This document shows, one piece after another, positions 41,018-49,642 of a DNA stretch of 64,000 nucleotides (positions within the stretch are counted from its first letter, which is position 1; every line of letters starts with the position of its first letter). The DNA comes from JACPYM01 sp963699175 (GTDB taxonomy: Bacteria > Acidobacteriota > Blastocatellia > RBC074), in the NCBI GenBank assembly GCA_963699175.1, contig OY969418.1:7874001-7938000 (forward strand), in the 5' to 3' direction. The notes beneath the pieces are model-generated. The model made no database searches. It had not been told where the DNA came from and saw only the letters and a list, made by a program, of their open reading frames with translations. A program made the position numbers and the translations under genes.

Positions 41018-44000
41018 ATGACGAAAGATTTCTTCATCAGCTACAACCAAGCCGACCGCAACGTAGCCGCGTGGATTGATCAGCAGTTGCGCGCTGCTGG
41101 ATATTCGACCACATTTCAATTGACCGATATGCCGCCTGGCTCAGCCTTCGTACACGAGATGGACAAAGCCATCGAAGAGAATACCGGGCTGATTGCCGTC
41201 CTTTCGCCCGACTACTTGAAGGCGCCTCATTGCAAAGCAGAGTGGCAGGCCTTCTATCAAAAAGACCCGAATGGCGAGCAGCGCGCGCTGATCCCGGTTC
41301 GCGTGCGCGAATGCAAGCCGAAGGGTTTGCTCTCGCAGCGCGTCTACATTGATCTGGTCGGCAAAACAGGTGAAGAGGCCGAGAAGACGTTGCTCGCTGG
41401 CGTCAAAGCCGCGCGCGAAAAGCTGGAACTGCAAGCGCGCTATCCGCTTGACGACTTGCTCAATCGCTACTTCGATCAGTTGCGCCAGAAAGTCAGCACG
41501 GTGCGGATTTTCGGTGATGCAGAAGCGCATCCGCTCGACCAAGTCTTTGTCGAACTCACCATCAACGAAGAGTACGACCGCCGCCCCAATCAAGCTGAAT
41601 TCCTCGGCTTGATGGATGCCGAATTGCGGCGCATGCGCTCGGTCTTCGGCGACGCAGAACAGTACCGCGACCGTGAGGGAGCAGACGATTTGGACCAACG
41701 CGCTTTCGCCAAAACCAAACGCACGATCAAGCCCGACGACTTGCTGCGCCGCCACACGCACGCCGTCGTCACCGGCGCGCCGGGTTGTGGCAAGACGACG
41801 CTGCTGCGTTACCTGACGTGGCAGACGCTCAAAGCGTGGCGCGCGTTTGGAGTACCGCCTTCAGGCGGAAGCACTCACACCCAAGCCCCTCCGCCTGAAG
41901 GCGGTACTCCAAACGTGGATCCAAACGCGCGTTTTCCCGTCTTCCTCGAACTCAAACAACTCACCGCCACGGCCTTTCAACAAGCCCAAGGCCAACTCGA
42001 AGAACTGCTCTTCGCCGTAGGCATCGCCGCCACGCTCAAACCCAGCCAGGCTGAAAGCGAAACGCTCAAAGACTACTTCTTCAACCTCCTGCGCGCAGGC
42101 CGCGTCGCCATCTTCCTGGACGGGCTGGATGAAGTCAGCGGCGCGAGCTTCTTCCGCGAGCTGCAAACAGCCACGCAAGCCTTTCTCCAATCGGTCTATG
42201 GCGGCAATACCGTCATCATCTCCACGCGCCCCTTTGCGTTGCCACGCTTCGCCGACGCCCAGGAGATGGAAATCCTGCCGCTCAACCCGCGCCAGATTGA
42301 ACAGTTCATCGAGCATTACTACCGTGATGTGCCCGAGCGCCAGCAATTCCAGCGCGAACTGCAACGCCGCCGCGAACTGCGCGAACTGGCGCGCGTGCCT
42401 GCGCTGCTCGGCTTCATCTTGCAGTTGTGGCGCAAGCACGGCAGCGTGACCGATGACAAGCTGGAACTGTACGAGCAGATCACGCACGAACTGGCGCAGC
42501 AACTCGACCGCGAGAAGGAAGGCATTGCGCCGGAACGGGAATGGCTGGTGGAGGACAAAGACGGCTCGCTAAAATTGGACTTGCTGCGCCAACTGGCCTT
42601 CAACCAGCTCTTCAAAGGACTCATCCACCCGCCTTACGAGATTGGCGGCAGCACCAATGACGTAGACCGCTTGGTCTTCACCAGCGAACAGCTTCGCGCC
42701 GAAGCTGCCGAGTTCGCGCGCACACTCAAGAAACGCGAAGGCACCAAAATCAAACCGCGCAAACTCGCCGAAGATGTCAAAGCCACTGCGCTGCTGCGCC
42801 AAGTTGGTGATGACCATTACGCTTTCGCGCATCTCACCTTGCAGGAATACTTGGCGGCTTGGCAGTTGGCTAAACGCGATAATGGCGATATCTGCGAACG
42901 CATCTTCTGCCGCGCCTACTTCAACCCGACGCTGGCGGAGATGGAGGTGTTGCCGATGACGCTTGGCTTAGTGGATAAGCCGGACAAGCTTTACGAAGCG
43001 TTGGAACAGTTGCCGGAGTCGTTGGATTTCAAAGAGCTGCGATTACGAGCTAGAGGATTGGGGTATGGCGCAACGGTCAAGAAGTCGCTCACACTGCGAT
43101 TGATCGAACGCCTGAGCGAATTCATTCGCCACACCAATCCCGACGAGAAACCTTACCACTGGTATGTTGTCGATAGCTTTGCCGCAGTACGAGGGGAATC
43201 TCAATCATTAGTTGATGGTGAAGTAGGCACGTTGCTGAAGGATAAAAATAGTAACTTGCAAAATCGTGCGGCGTGGGCTCTGAAGAAGATCGGAGGCGAG
43301 CGGGCAGTACCAGCCTTGCTAGAAGCAGCGCTGAAGGATGAAACCTACGCCGTGCGCGTGAGCGCGGCATCTGCATTGGGAGAGATCGGCGGTGAGAAAG
43401 CAATGGCATCTTTGCTCGCTGCTCTGCACGATGAAGACAGTGAAGTGCGATGGAGTGCGGCGTTTGGTTTGGGACAGATCGGCAGCGAGCGCGCGGTGGC
43501 GGCTTTGTCCGATGTGCTGCACGATAATGATAGCCAGGTGCGTGAGACCGCGGCAGAGGCTTTAGGAATGATTGGCGGCGAGCAGGCAATAGAGGTATTG
43601 ATCGAAGCACTCAAGCGTGGAGATAGAGTTGTGCGAGTGAGGGCGGCACAAGCTTTGGGGGAAATTGGTGGCGAGCAAGCAGTAGCACCTTTGCTTGATG
43701 CACTGCGTGATGAGGATAGTAATGTGCGAAATAGTGTGAAATGGGCTCTCAAGAAGACCGGCGGCGAGCAAGCTATGGAAGCCAGGCTCAATGCTCCGCA
43801 GTGTGAAGGCAGTGGCTTACAAGAGATTGAGGCAAATGGTTTGGAAGAGGTCGGTGGCGAGCAGAAAGTGGCAAAAACTATAAGTGAGATCAGCGACGAG
43901 CAGGCAGAAGCGGCATTGATCGAAGCACTTAAGAATGTAGACAGCGAGGTACGAGAGCGAGCGGCAAAGGCTTTGGGAAAGGTTGGCAGTAGACAGGCAG

Positions 44001-44506
44001 TAGAGACCTTACTCGCAGCGCTACACTCTTTATACAGTGGCGACTGGTCCATAGTAGAGCGTTGGAACGAAATGACACTCGGGCGAACCCTAAACGATGG
44101 AGTTGGAGGTAAGTGGCCGGTATACAGAATTATCGATTTATTTCTGGATGAAGATAGCAACGTGCGAAGAAATGCAGCACAGGCTTTAGAGCGGATCGGT
44201 GCTAAAGGAGAGCTTGCTGGAGGTGTAATGCTCGCGCTGGATTCCAGTAATGCATTGGTGCGGAGAAAAGCCGCCAGCATTATTGGGTATTACACCGACG
44301 ACGAACGCCTCCTACCCAAGTTGGCGCGACTGGTAAGTGCGGATTCTGTTGCCGAAGTAAGAGAGGAGGCGTGCGAATCTCTGCGAAAATTTGAACGCAA
44401 GCTACAATACTTCGACATCCCCATTCCTATCATCACAACCAATGACCCTTCGCCGCCCAGCCCGCCACCACCTTTGACCGTACAGGAGCAGATAGAGTCG
44501 GAATAG
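41018..44506 (+). CDS. TIR-NACHT-HEAT STAND protein, likely anti-phage immune sensor
   Basis: 1162 residues, no export signal. An N-terminal TIR domain (1-130; DFFISYNQADRNVAAWID, then LIAVLSPDYLKAP) has E75 in HCKAEWQAF, at the usual NADase catalytic position. A NACHT ATPase has Walker A GAPGCGKTTLL (K259) and Walker B AIFLDGLDEVSG (about 367), with winged-helix-like parts to about 700. At least seven HEAT/PBS-lyase-type repeats from about 735 to 1120 (SEVRWSAAFGLGQIG, RVVRVRAAQALGEIGGEQAV) act as the presumed sensor. In known STAND immune proteins, target binding by the repeats triggers NACHT oligomerisation, and TIR then depletes NAD+. Residues 276-299 are a palindrome-encoded insert. Toxin-antitoxin neighbours on the left and a protease pair on the right suggest a defence island. 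Confidence 0.92.
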   Translation: MTKDFFISYNQADRNVAAWIDQQLRAAGYSTTFQLTDMPPGSAFVHEMDKAIEENTGLIAVLSPDYLKAPHCKAEWQAFYQKDPNGEQRALIPVRVRECKPKGLLSQRVYIDLVGKTGEEAEKTLLAGVKAAREKLELQARYPLDDLLNRYFDQLRQKVSTVRIFGDAEAHPLDQVFVELTINEEYDRRPNQAEFLGLMDAELRRMRSVFGDAEQYRDREGADDLDQRAFAKTKRTIKPDDLLRRHTHAVVTGAPGCGKTTLLRYLTWQTLKAWRAFGVPPSGGSTHTQAPPPEGGTPNVDPNARFPVFLELKQLTATAFQQAQGQLEELLFAVGIAATLKPSQAESETLKDYFFNLLRAGRVAIFLDGLDEVSGASFFRELQTATQAFLQSVYGGNTVIISTRPFALPRFADAQEMEILPLNPRQIEQFIEHYYRDVPERQQFQRELQRRRELRELARVPALLGFILQLWRKHGSVTDDKLELYEQITHELAQQLDREKEGIAPEREWLVEDKDGSLKLDLLRQLAFNQLFKGLIHPPYEIGGSTNDVDRLVFTSEQLRAEAAEFARTLKKREGTKIKPRKLAEDVKATALLRQVGDDHYAFAHLTLQEYLAAWQLAKRDNGDICERIFCRAYFNPTLAEMEVLPMTLGLVDKPDKLYEALEQLPESLDFKELRLRARGLGYGATVKKSLTLRLIERLSEFIRHTNPDEKPYHWYVVDSFAAVRGESQSLVDGEVGTLLKDKNSNLQNRAAWALKKIGGERAVPALLEAALKDETYAVRVSAASALGEIGGEKAMASLLAALHDEDSEVRWSAAFGLGQIGSERAVAALSDVLHDNDSQVRETAAEALGMIGGEQAIEVLIEALKRGDRVVRVRAAQALGEIGGEQAVAPLLDALRDEDSNVRNSVKWALKKTGGEQAMEARLNAPQCEGSGLQEIEANGLEEVGGEQKVAKTISEISDEQAEAALIEALKNVDSEVRERAAKALGKVGSRQAVETLLAALHSLYSGDWSIVERWNEMTLGRTLNDGVGGKWPVYRIIDLFLDEDSNVRRNAAQALERIGAKGELAGGVMLALDSSNALVRRKAASIIGYYTDDERLLPKLARLVSADSVAEVREEACESLRKFERKLQYFDIPIPIITTNDPSPPSPPPPLTVQEQIESE
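41845..41914. repeat. Perfect palindromic element inserted in frame in the NACHT coding region
   Basis: 24-nt arms at 41845-41868 and 41891-41914 are exact reverse complements around a 22-nt centre. The element is translated as roughly GVPPSGG...PPPEGGTPN between the Walker A helix and the conserved strand RFPVFLELKQL, and keeps the frame. The composition and PPSGG/PEGG wording are unlike the rest of the protein. Confidence 0.92.
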
Positions 44507-44569
44507 CAATAGCCGGAAATGCTCGCCAGGTTTACAATGCGAGCAGTTTTGCGAAAGGGGTTAGATGCG

Positions 44570-44917
44570 ATGGCAAACGCAGCATATGAGCAAGCATTGG
44601 AAATCGTGCGGACGCTCTCGCCGGAAGAGCAGCAGCGATTGTTCCAGGAACTGAGAACAGAGCGCCATCCGCAGACGCAATCGGTAAATGGCGGAGCGGA
44701 AGTGATTCACTATCGTGAGCGCGAGATGCGCTGGTTTAGCGATAAGCAGAATCGTGCGCAATACGGTGGGCAATGGGTGGCTTTGGAGGGCGACCAGTTG
44801 CTGAGCCACGGAGACGACTTGCGACAGGTCTTTGCTGAAGCGAAAGCCAAAGGTGTGGAAGTGCCATTTACCAGTTTTGTTGATCCACTTGATGCGCTGC
44901 CGTTTGGAGGATGGTGA
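44570..44917 (+). CDS. DUF5678 protein
   Basis: 115 residues from MANAAYEQALEIVRTLSPEE, chosen because the conserved content starts there and AGGGG lies upstream; the frame opens earlier at 44519. The N-terminal helix (ALEIVRTLSPEEQQRLFQEL) is typical of small antitoxin-like proteins. The C-terminal YGGQWVALEGDQLLSHGDDL and FAEAKAKGVEVPFTSFVDP belong to DUF5678. In many genomes DUF5678 genes sit immediately upstream of retropepsin-like aspartyl protease genes, as here. Function unknown; an adaptor or inhibitor of the protease is plausible. Confidence 0.82.
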   Translation: MANAAYEQALEIVRTLSPEEQQRLFQELRTERHPQTQSVNGGAEVIHYREREMRWFSDKQNRAQYGGQWVALEGDQLLSHGDDLRQVFAEAKAKGVEVPFTSFVDPLDALPFGGW

Positions 44918-44919
44918 AG

Positions 44920-45333
44920 ATGGAGACGCTGTCATTTCGTACTAGCTACAGCTACGACCTAGAGCAGTTGGGGATTACGGTGCCGGTCTTCCTGATTTGC
45001 GGCGGAGTACGGATAGAATTGCACGCCAAAGTAGACTCTGGCGCAAGTGCCTGCATCTTTGCACGCGGGTACGGCGAATTGTTAGGTCTAACGATTGAAA
45101 GCGGAACGCCTGAATACTTCGGCACAGCAATCGGGCGCTTCAAAGCTTATGGACACACGGTCACGCTTTCAGTATTGGGATCTGAGTTTGATAGTGATGT
45201 CTACTTTGCCGAAAGCCCAAGCTACAATCGCGATGTGCTGGGTCGCCAAGGCTGGCTTGATCGCATCCGACTCGGCTTGATTGATTACGACGGCAATCTC
45301 TACCTTAGCGACTACAACGATCCCACTGAATAA
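44920..45333 (+). CDS. Retropepsin-like aspartic protease
   Basis: 137 residues from METLSFRTSY: GGAGG sits nine bases upstream of ATG 44920, while the ATG at 44911 overlaps the preceding gene. The catalytic loop is VDSGASACIFARGYG (D39-S-G), as in clan AA single-domain aspartic proteases that work as dimers. The flap region is TAIGRFKAYGHTVTLSVLG, and NRDVLGRQGWLDRIRLGL matches the second conserved hydrophobic-G motif. It follows the DUF5678 gene by 2 nt. Target unknown. Confidence 0.85.
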   Translation: METLSFRTSYSYDLEQLGITVPVFLICGGVRIELHAKVDSGASACIFARGYGELLGLTIESGTPEYFGTAIGRFKAYGHTVTLSVLGSEFDSDVYFAESPSYNRDVLGRQGWLDRIRLGLIDYDGNLYLSDYNDPTE

Positions 45334-45354
45334 ATTTCAAGGCCGCCAAATATC

Positions 45355-46917
45355 ATGAACTTCACACCCTCCTCTCACCCATCGTCTAGGAAACTCATCG
45401 CTGTTTTATTCTGGCTGTTATCGAGTGTCTGGCCTGCGCAAGCGCAAGCCGCCAAGCCGCCCAACCGCTTAGCCACGCCTGAACAGCAGGCCGCCAGATA
45501 CTTTGAATCCATCCGCCGCTCGCCGCCGCAGATGCTGGCCTTCCTGTTGCGCATGCCAAAGGGGGGCGATTTGCACAATCATCTGTCCGGTGGCATCTAC
45601 GCGGAATCGTTTATCCAGTGGGCGGCGGACAAAAAGCTGTGCGTGAATAAAGTGACCTCGACGCTGGCTGCGCCGCCTTGTGATGCGGACAAAGGCGTGC
45701 CGCCGGTGAGCAATGCGCTGACCGATGCGCTGCTATACCGACAATTGGTTGATGCCTGGTCAATGCGCTACTTCCAGCCGGGGCCTGTGTCCGGGCAGAA
45801 CGGGCACGATCATTTCTTTGATGCCTTTGTCAAATTCGGCGCCGCGACCGTCGGGCAGACGGGGCAGATGTTGGCTGAAGTGGTGGCGCGCGCGGCCAAA
45901 GGGCGGATCAACTACTTGGAACTGATGTTGACGCCGGATGGCGGGCAATCAGCCTTGCTGGGAATAAGAGCGGGTTGGGATGGCGATTTCGCAGGCACGC
46001 TGGAGAAATTGAAGAGCAACGGCATTGCCGATGCTGTGGCGGCGGGCATCAGGGCTTTGCAACAAGCCGAAGCCGAAAAGGACAGGTTGTTGAAGTGCGG
46101 GACGCCGCAAGCGGACGCGGGGTGTGGGGTGACGGTGCGTTATATCGCGCAGGTTTCGCGCGGAGCGCCGCTCGGCACGGTCTTCGCGCAGATGGTGGCG
46201 GGGTTTGCGTTGGCGAATGATCCGAACTCCAAAGTCGTGGCGTTGAATTTGGTGCAGGCCGAAGATGGCTTGCTTTCGATGCAGAATTTTTCGCTGCACA
46301 TGGAGATGCTGGCCTTCCTGCGACCGCTTTATCCGCAGGCGCATCTGACCTTGCACGCAGGCGAACTCGTTCCGGGTGTTGTCCCGCCCGCTGGGTTGTC
46401 GTTTCACATTCGCGAGTCAGTGCTGAAAGCGCGGGCCGAACGTATCGGTCACGGCGTAGACATCATGCACGAGGACGAGCCGTATGAATTGCTGAAGGAG
46501 ATGGCGCGCCGCCGCGTACTGGTTGAAATCTGTCTGACGAGCAACGATGTGATTCTAGGTGTCCGGCGCGAACAGCACCCGCTTGCGACCTATTTGCGAT
46601 ACGGCGTGCCAATGGCCCTGGCTACTGATGACGAAGGCCTCTCGCGTTCGGAAATTTCGCGCGAGTTTTTGAAGGCTGCCGAAGAGCAGGGGCTGGGCTA
46701 CTTGCAACTCAAGGCGCTGGCGCGCAACAGCTTGGAATATGCCTTCCTGCTGGGCAAGAGCCTGTGGGCCGATGCGCGCGGGTTTAAGCGGGTGCCAGCG
46801 TGCGCGAATGTCGCTTCGAATGGCTGTCAGCAATATTTGGCGGGAAGTGAGAAAGCCCGACTGCAATGGCAACTCGAAGAGGCATTCGGGCGATTCGAGC
46901 GCGAGTGGCCGAAGTAA
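45355..46917 (+). CDS. Exported adenosine deaminase-like hydrolase
   Basis: 520 residues with a signal peptide (LIAVLFWLLSSVWPAQAQA, cleavage about residue 32). Metal-dependent deaminase motifs of the ADA family are complete: HxH in GGDLHNHLSGG, LTLHAGE with the catalytic Glu, ERIGHGVDIM with the proton-shuttle His, and MALATDDEGLSRSE with the metal Asp. It is longer than cytoplasmic ADA and closer in layout to secreted ADGF/CECR1-type enzymes. Likely scavenges extracellular adenosine or a related purine nucleoside. The signal peptide argues against a role in intracellular defence although it follows the defence genes. Confidence 0.88.
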   Translation: MNFTPSSHPSSRKLIAVLFWLLSSVWPAQAQAAKPPNRLATPEQQAARYFESIRRSPPQMLAFLLRMPKGGDLHNHLSGGIYAESFIQWAADKKLCVNKVTSTLAAPPCDADKGVPPVSNALTDALLYRQLVDAWSMRYFQPGPVSGQNGHDHFFDAFVKFGAATVGQTGQMLAEVVARAAKGRINYLELMLTPDGGQSALLGIRAGWDGDFAGTLEKLKSNGIADAVAAGIRALQQAEAEKDRLLKCGTPQADAGCGVTVRYIAQVSRGAPLGTVFAQMVAGFALANDPNSKVVALNLVQAEDGLLSMQNFSLHMEMLAFLRPLYPQAHLTLHAGELVPGVVPPAGLSFHIRESVLKARAERIGHGVDIMHEDEPYELLKEMARRRVLVEICLTSNDVILGVRREQHPLATYLRYGVPMALATDDEGLSRSEISREFLKAAEEQGLGYLQLKALARNSLEYAFLLGKSLWADARGFKRVPACANVASNGCQQYLAGSEKARLQWQLEEAFGRFEREWPK

Positions 46918-46930
46918 AAGCAGACAAGCT

Positions 46931-47218
46931 TTACAACAATTCCTGCACCAGATTTTCCCATTCATCATCCAGCGCCAAATCCAGTTTCGCCGGACGCTGC
47001 GCGCGCCGATACCAATACTGCGCATTCCCCACATCGCCTTCGCGGCGGTGCAAGTAGGCGTGGATGGCGGCGGCTTCGTGCGTTTCGATGTCTTGCACCA
47101 GCTCGTGCGCCGCATTCCAATCGCCACGCTTCTCTTGCCAGAGCGCGGTCAGATAGGGCGAGAGATCAGCGGGCGGCGCGTCGTTGGTCAAGCTGGCAGT
47201 AAATTCGTCATAGGTCAT
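46931..47218 (-). CDS. Small conserved hypothetical protein
   Basis: 95 residues from MTYDEFTASL; GAGGA lies eight bases before ATG 47218. The central block (ALWQEKRGDWNAAHELVQDI, AAIHAYLHRREGDVGNAQYW, YRRAQRP) recurs in short proteins of many soil bacteria and looks like one or two TPR-like helical hairpins. No signal peptide. It ends 13 bp from the convergent adenosine-deaminase gene and starts 16 nt after the PIG-L gene stop, so it is probably co-transcribed with that gene. Function unknown. Confidence 0.82.
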   Translation of the reverse strand: MTYDEFTASLTNDAPPADLSPYLTALWQEKRGDWNAAHELVQDIETHEAAAIHAYLHRREGDVGNAQYWYRRAQRPAKLDLALDDEWENLVQELL

Positions 47219-47234
47219 AGCAGTTGTCCTCAGA

Positions 47235-48068
47235 CTATTGCTGATTGAAGCCCGTTGCGCGGCGGAACGATTCGACGTAGCGGCCATCCTTTTTCGGCGC
47301 GCGTAGGCGGAGTCCGGCCAGCAGCTTCTCCAAATCTTTCGGGTCCCAATCCGCGCGATATTTGTTGATCGAAGGCTCCCACTGACTGACGTGCTGGCTC
47401 GCGGCTTTGAGCTTCAGTTCAATCACATCATTGATGTCTACCGTGTAATTGGCTTCGGTTGCAGCGTAATAAAACATCATCAGCGGCACGCGGTACGGCT
47501 TCAGCCCGTCTACCAACAGGTGATCAGGATAGTAAAGATGAAATTCCGCTGCGCGGATGGCGTCAGCCGTGTTGAAGCCGGCCATGCGGTGGTCAGTCTT
47601 GTGCCAGCGTTCGTACCATTCGCCAGGGTCAACGCTGAAGACGACATCGGGCCGATATTGGCGAATCAGCTTGGTCGCCTGGCCACAGAGCGCCTTCGGC
47701 TCGGCGTATTCCAGTTCACCGTCGTTGTAGCCCAGCCAAATAAGATTCTCTTTGGGGATGCCGAGCGTACCCATCGCGGCTTCCTCTTCGGCCTTGCGGA
47801 TGCGGGCGAGTCGTTCGCTGGTCATCTCCAGATCGAAGGAGCCTTTGTTGTCGTTGGTGTAGATCACGATGATGATCTTGTTCTGATTGCGCGCCAGCAG
47901 CGCCAGCGTGCCGCCACAGCCGAACAGATCATCGTCGGGATGTGGCGTGAAGACCATCACGGTTTTGCCTTTCCAGTTTTCGACGCGCTCATCGGCGGAT
48001 TGCGTTTGTGGATTTGCGAAAGTGGTGAAGAGCAGCAAAGCGATTGCGAGGCGGATGAAGTTTGTCAT
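47235..48068 (-). CDS. Exported PIG-L/LmbE-family deacetylase
   Basis: 277 residues starting MTNFIRLAIALLLFTTFANP (ATG 48068). A start at 48104 would lie inside the palindromic repeat and spoil the signal peptide. The zinc motif VFTPHPDDDLFGCGG (H43, D45, D46) and WHKTDHRMAG (third His) are those of GlcNAc de-N-acetylases such as MshB/PIG-L. Removes N-acetyl or similar groups from a sugar or related substrate outside the cytoplasm. Upstream of the small TPR-like gene and downstream of two ceramidase-like genes on the same strand, though a 180-bp repeat separates them. Confidence 0.9.
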   Translation of the reverse strand: MTNFIRLAIALLLFTTFANPQTQSADERVENWKGKTVMVFTPHPDDDLFGCGGTLALLARNQNKIIIVIYTNDNKGSFDLEMTSERLARIRKAEEEAAMGTLGIPKENLIWLGYNDGELEYAEPKALCGQATKLIRQYRPDVVFSVDPGEWYERWHKTDHRMAGFNTADAIRAAEFHLYYPDHLLVDGLKPYRVPLMMFYYAATEANYTVDINDVIELKLKAASQHVSQWEPSINKYRADWDPKDLEKLLAGLRLRAPKKDGRYVESFRRATGFNQQ

Positions 48069-48084
48069 TACAAAGTTTCTCTCA

Positions 48085-48266
48085 AAGCCCCAAAGGGGCG
48101 TCATTCGATAGCCCAGGGCAACGCCCTGGGAAAAGGTGATGAAGTTGAGTAAGCCCTGAAGGGGCGCAATAGGAATTGGTATTTCGCCCTTTCAGGGCTT
48201 ACTGATTCTTGTGCAGTTAACCCAGGGCGTTGCCCTGGGCTGCTATATCACGCCCCTTAGGGGCTT
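48085..48266. repeat. Nested palindromic mosaic element
   Basis: Three pairs of inverted repeats sit one inside another. Outer: 48085-48101 with 48250-48266 (AAGCCCCAAAGGGGCGT / ACGCCCCTTAGGGGCTT). Middle: 48110-48130 with 48221-48241 (CCCAGGGCAACGCCCTGGG type). Inner: 48149-48166 with 48185-48202 (GCCCTGAAGGGGCG type). Each arm is itself partly palindromic. CCCAGGGC...GCCCTGGG and GCCCTGAAGGGGC are familiar dispersed repeats in several phyla. The right end overlaps the stop codon of the ceramidase-like gene. Confidence 0.85.
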
Positions 48267-49629
48267 AGTTTGGGTCTTCAGGTTTGTCTTTCAGCTTGCC
48301 CAAAATGCGATAGATGTGGATCAGACCGCGCTCCACCATGCGTTCGCCCGCACCGACTTCGACGCGCGTCACAATCGTATTCGCGCCGTAGCCGCCCAGC
48401 ACCGCGTCACGGATGGTTGGAAAGTAGCCGTAATAGCCGTTCGTGTAGCCACACAAAAACGTCGCGGCGAGCGGCGAACGTTGCCTGAGCAAGAGCTGCA
48501 ACGCCACCAACGGCTCACCCGGCAAGCCGACGAGCGCGATCTGTTTGTTGATGACGAGCGTGCTGACTGCTGCGTTGATTTCAGGCGTGACGTAGCGTTG
48601 ATAACGGCGCGCCACATTTGGGCCGTAAGCGCGATTGACCTGTGCGCGCAGCTTCTCCAAATCCCAGCGATTCTGAAAGCGCAGCTCTTCGCGCAGGAAA
48701 GCGACTTCGGGATTGGCGGGCGCTTCCGTTTGAATAGTGCGAGCGACACGTGCGACTTCACGCCCAAGTTTTTCGCCAACTTCGCGTTTGATGACATCGG
48801 CGTTTTCCGCCAGCGGCGTCTTGTCCAGCAGCGGGTTGATGTCGCCGGGCGCGCCTTGCAGGAAAAAGCAAATCGGCCTCTTGCTTGAATTGCCGTCGAA
48901 ACTGGCTTCGACCAATTGCGCCATCGCGCCGGGATAATCCGCCGAGTAGCGCAAGTTGTCCGGGCCGAAGATGACCGGATGGCAAGCGTAGTTGACCAGG
49001 ATCGCTAGTGGATTACCTTGTTGATCGTCTACACGAATGACGCCGACGGTTGGGTCAATTATTCCGGTTGCCTGGCCGGTGCTGTTGCGCCAGAGCATCT
49101 TGACGCTGCCATCGGATTGGATGACGCGGCGGTTGTGGCCGATGATGGCTTGGCCATAGCCGACACCGATGCGCGCGGGAACGAGTCGGGCGCGGGCTTC
49201 ACCGATAGCTTGCGCGATCTTGTCGAGTGCGCGGCGTTCCCATTCGGGCGGTTGGTTGTCATAGTCGTCGTCAATCACCGGGCCGGAGTGCGTGTGCGAA
49301 GCGATGAACATCACGTCGCTGACGCGATGTTCGCGCCGGACTTGTTCGCGCACGCGGGCGATTTGCGGCGGGCCAAAGCTGCGGCCCAGATCAAGCGTGA
49401 TGATGGCGACCGCTTGGCGGCCATCGTCGAGCACGAGCACGCGGGCATAGAGCGGGTCGAGCGTGCTGGTGGCCGGGCCGGAGCGATTGGAATAGCCCCA
49501 CAACTCGACGCCGGGCGGCGGTGTGATGTCAGTGCGTGCGACACCGGCGGCGAAGCGCGGCGTTTGTGCGTACGCCGTGAGTGATAACAAGCAAAACAGC
49601 AGAATGAGCCTGGGCGTGTTGCGCAACAT
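48265..49629 (-). CDS. Neutral ceramidase-like exported protein 1
   Basis: 454 residues with signal peptide LILLFCLLSLTAYAQT. The neutral/alkaline non-lysosomal ceramidase N-terminal domain is visible: AAGVARTDITPPPGVELWGY, the zinc-ligand block FIASHTHSGP, IGHNRRV, VNYACHPVIFGPDNL and FFLQGAPGDINP. Family enzymes hydrolyse the amide bond of ceramide. The usual C-terminal Ig-like domain is absent, which is common for short bacterial relatives, so the true substrate may be another N-acyl lipid. It lies 13 nt after a paralogue (49643-50920), an evident tandem duplication. Confidence 0.9.
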   Translation of the reverse strand: MLRNTPRLILLFCLLSLTAYAQTPRFAAGVARTDITPPPGVELWGYSNRSGPATSTLDPLYARVLVLDDGRQAVAIITLDLGRSFGPPQIARVREQVRREHRVSDVMFIASHTHSGPVIDDDYDNQPPEWERRALDKIAQAIGEARARLVPARIGVGYGQAIIGHNRRVIQSDGSVKMLWRNSTGQATGIIDPTVGVIRVDDQQGNPLAILVNYACHPVIFGPDNLRYSADYPGAMAQLVEASFDGNSSKRPICFFLQGAPGDINPLLDKTPLAENADVIKREVGEKLGREVARVARTIQTEAPANPEVAFLREELRFQNRWDLEKLRAQVNRAYGPNVARRYQRYVTPEINAAVSTLVINKQIALVGLPGEPLVALQLLLRQRSPLAATFLCGYTNGYYGYFPTIRDAVLGGYGANTIVTRVEVGAGERMVERGLIHIYRILGKLKDKPEDPN

Positions 49630-49642
49630 TGCGTGAACCTCG

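Noticed and set aside
45355..46917. Adenosine deaminase as part of a RADAR-type defence system
   Set aside because: It has a signal peptide, and no RdrA-type ATPase gene is nearby; an exported nucleoside deaminase fits better.
47235..48104. PIG-L gene starting at 48104
   Set aside because: That start lies inside the palindromic repeat and adds residues before a clean signal peptide; ATG 48068 is better.
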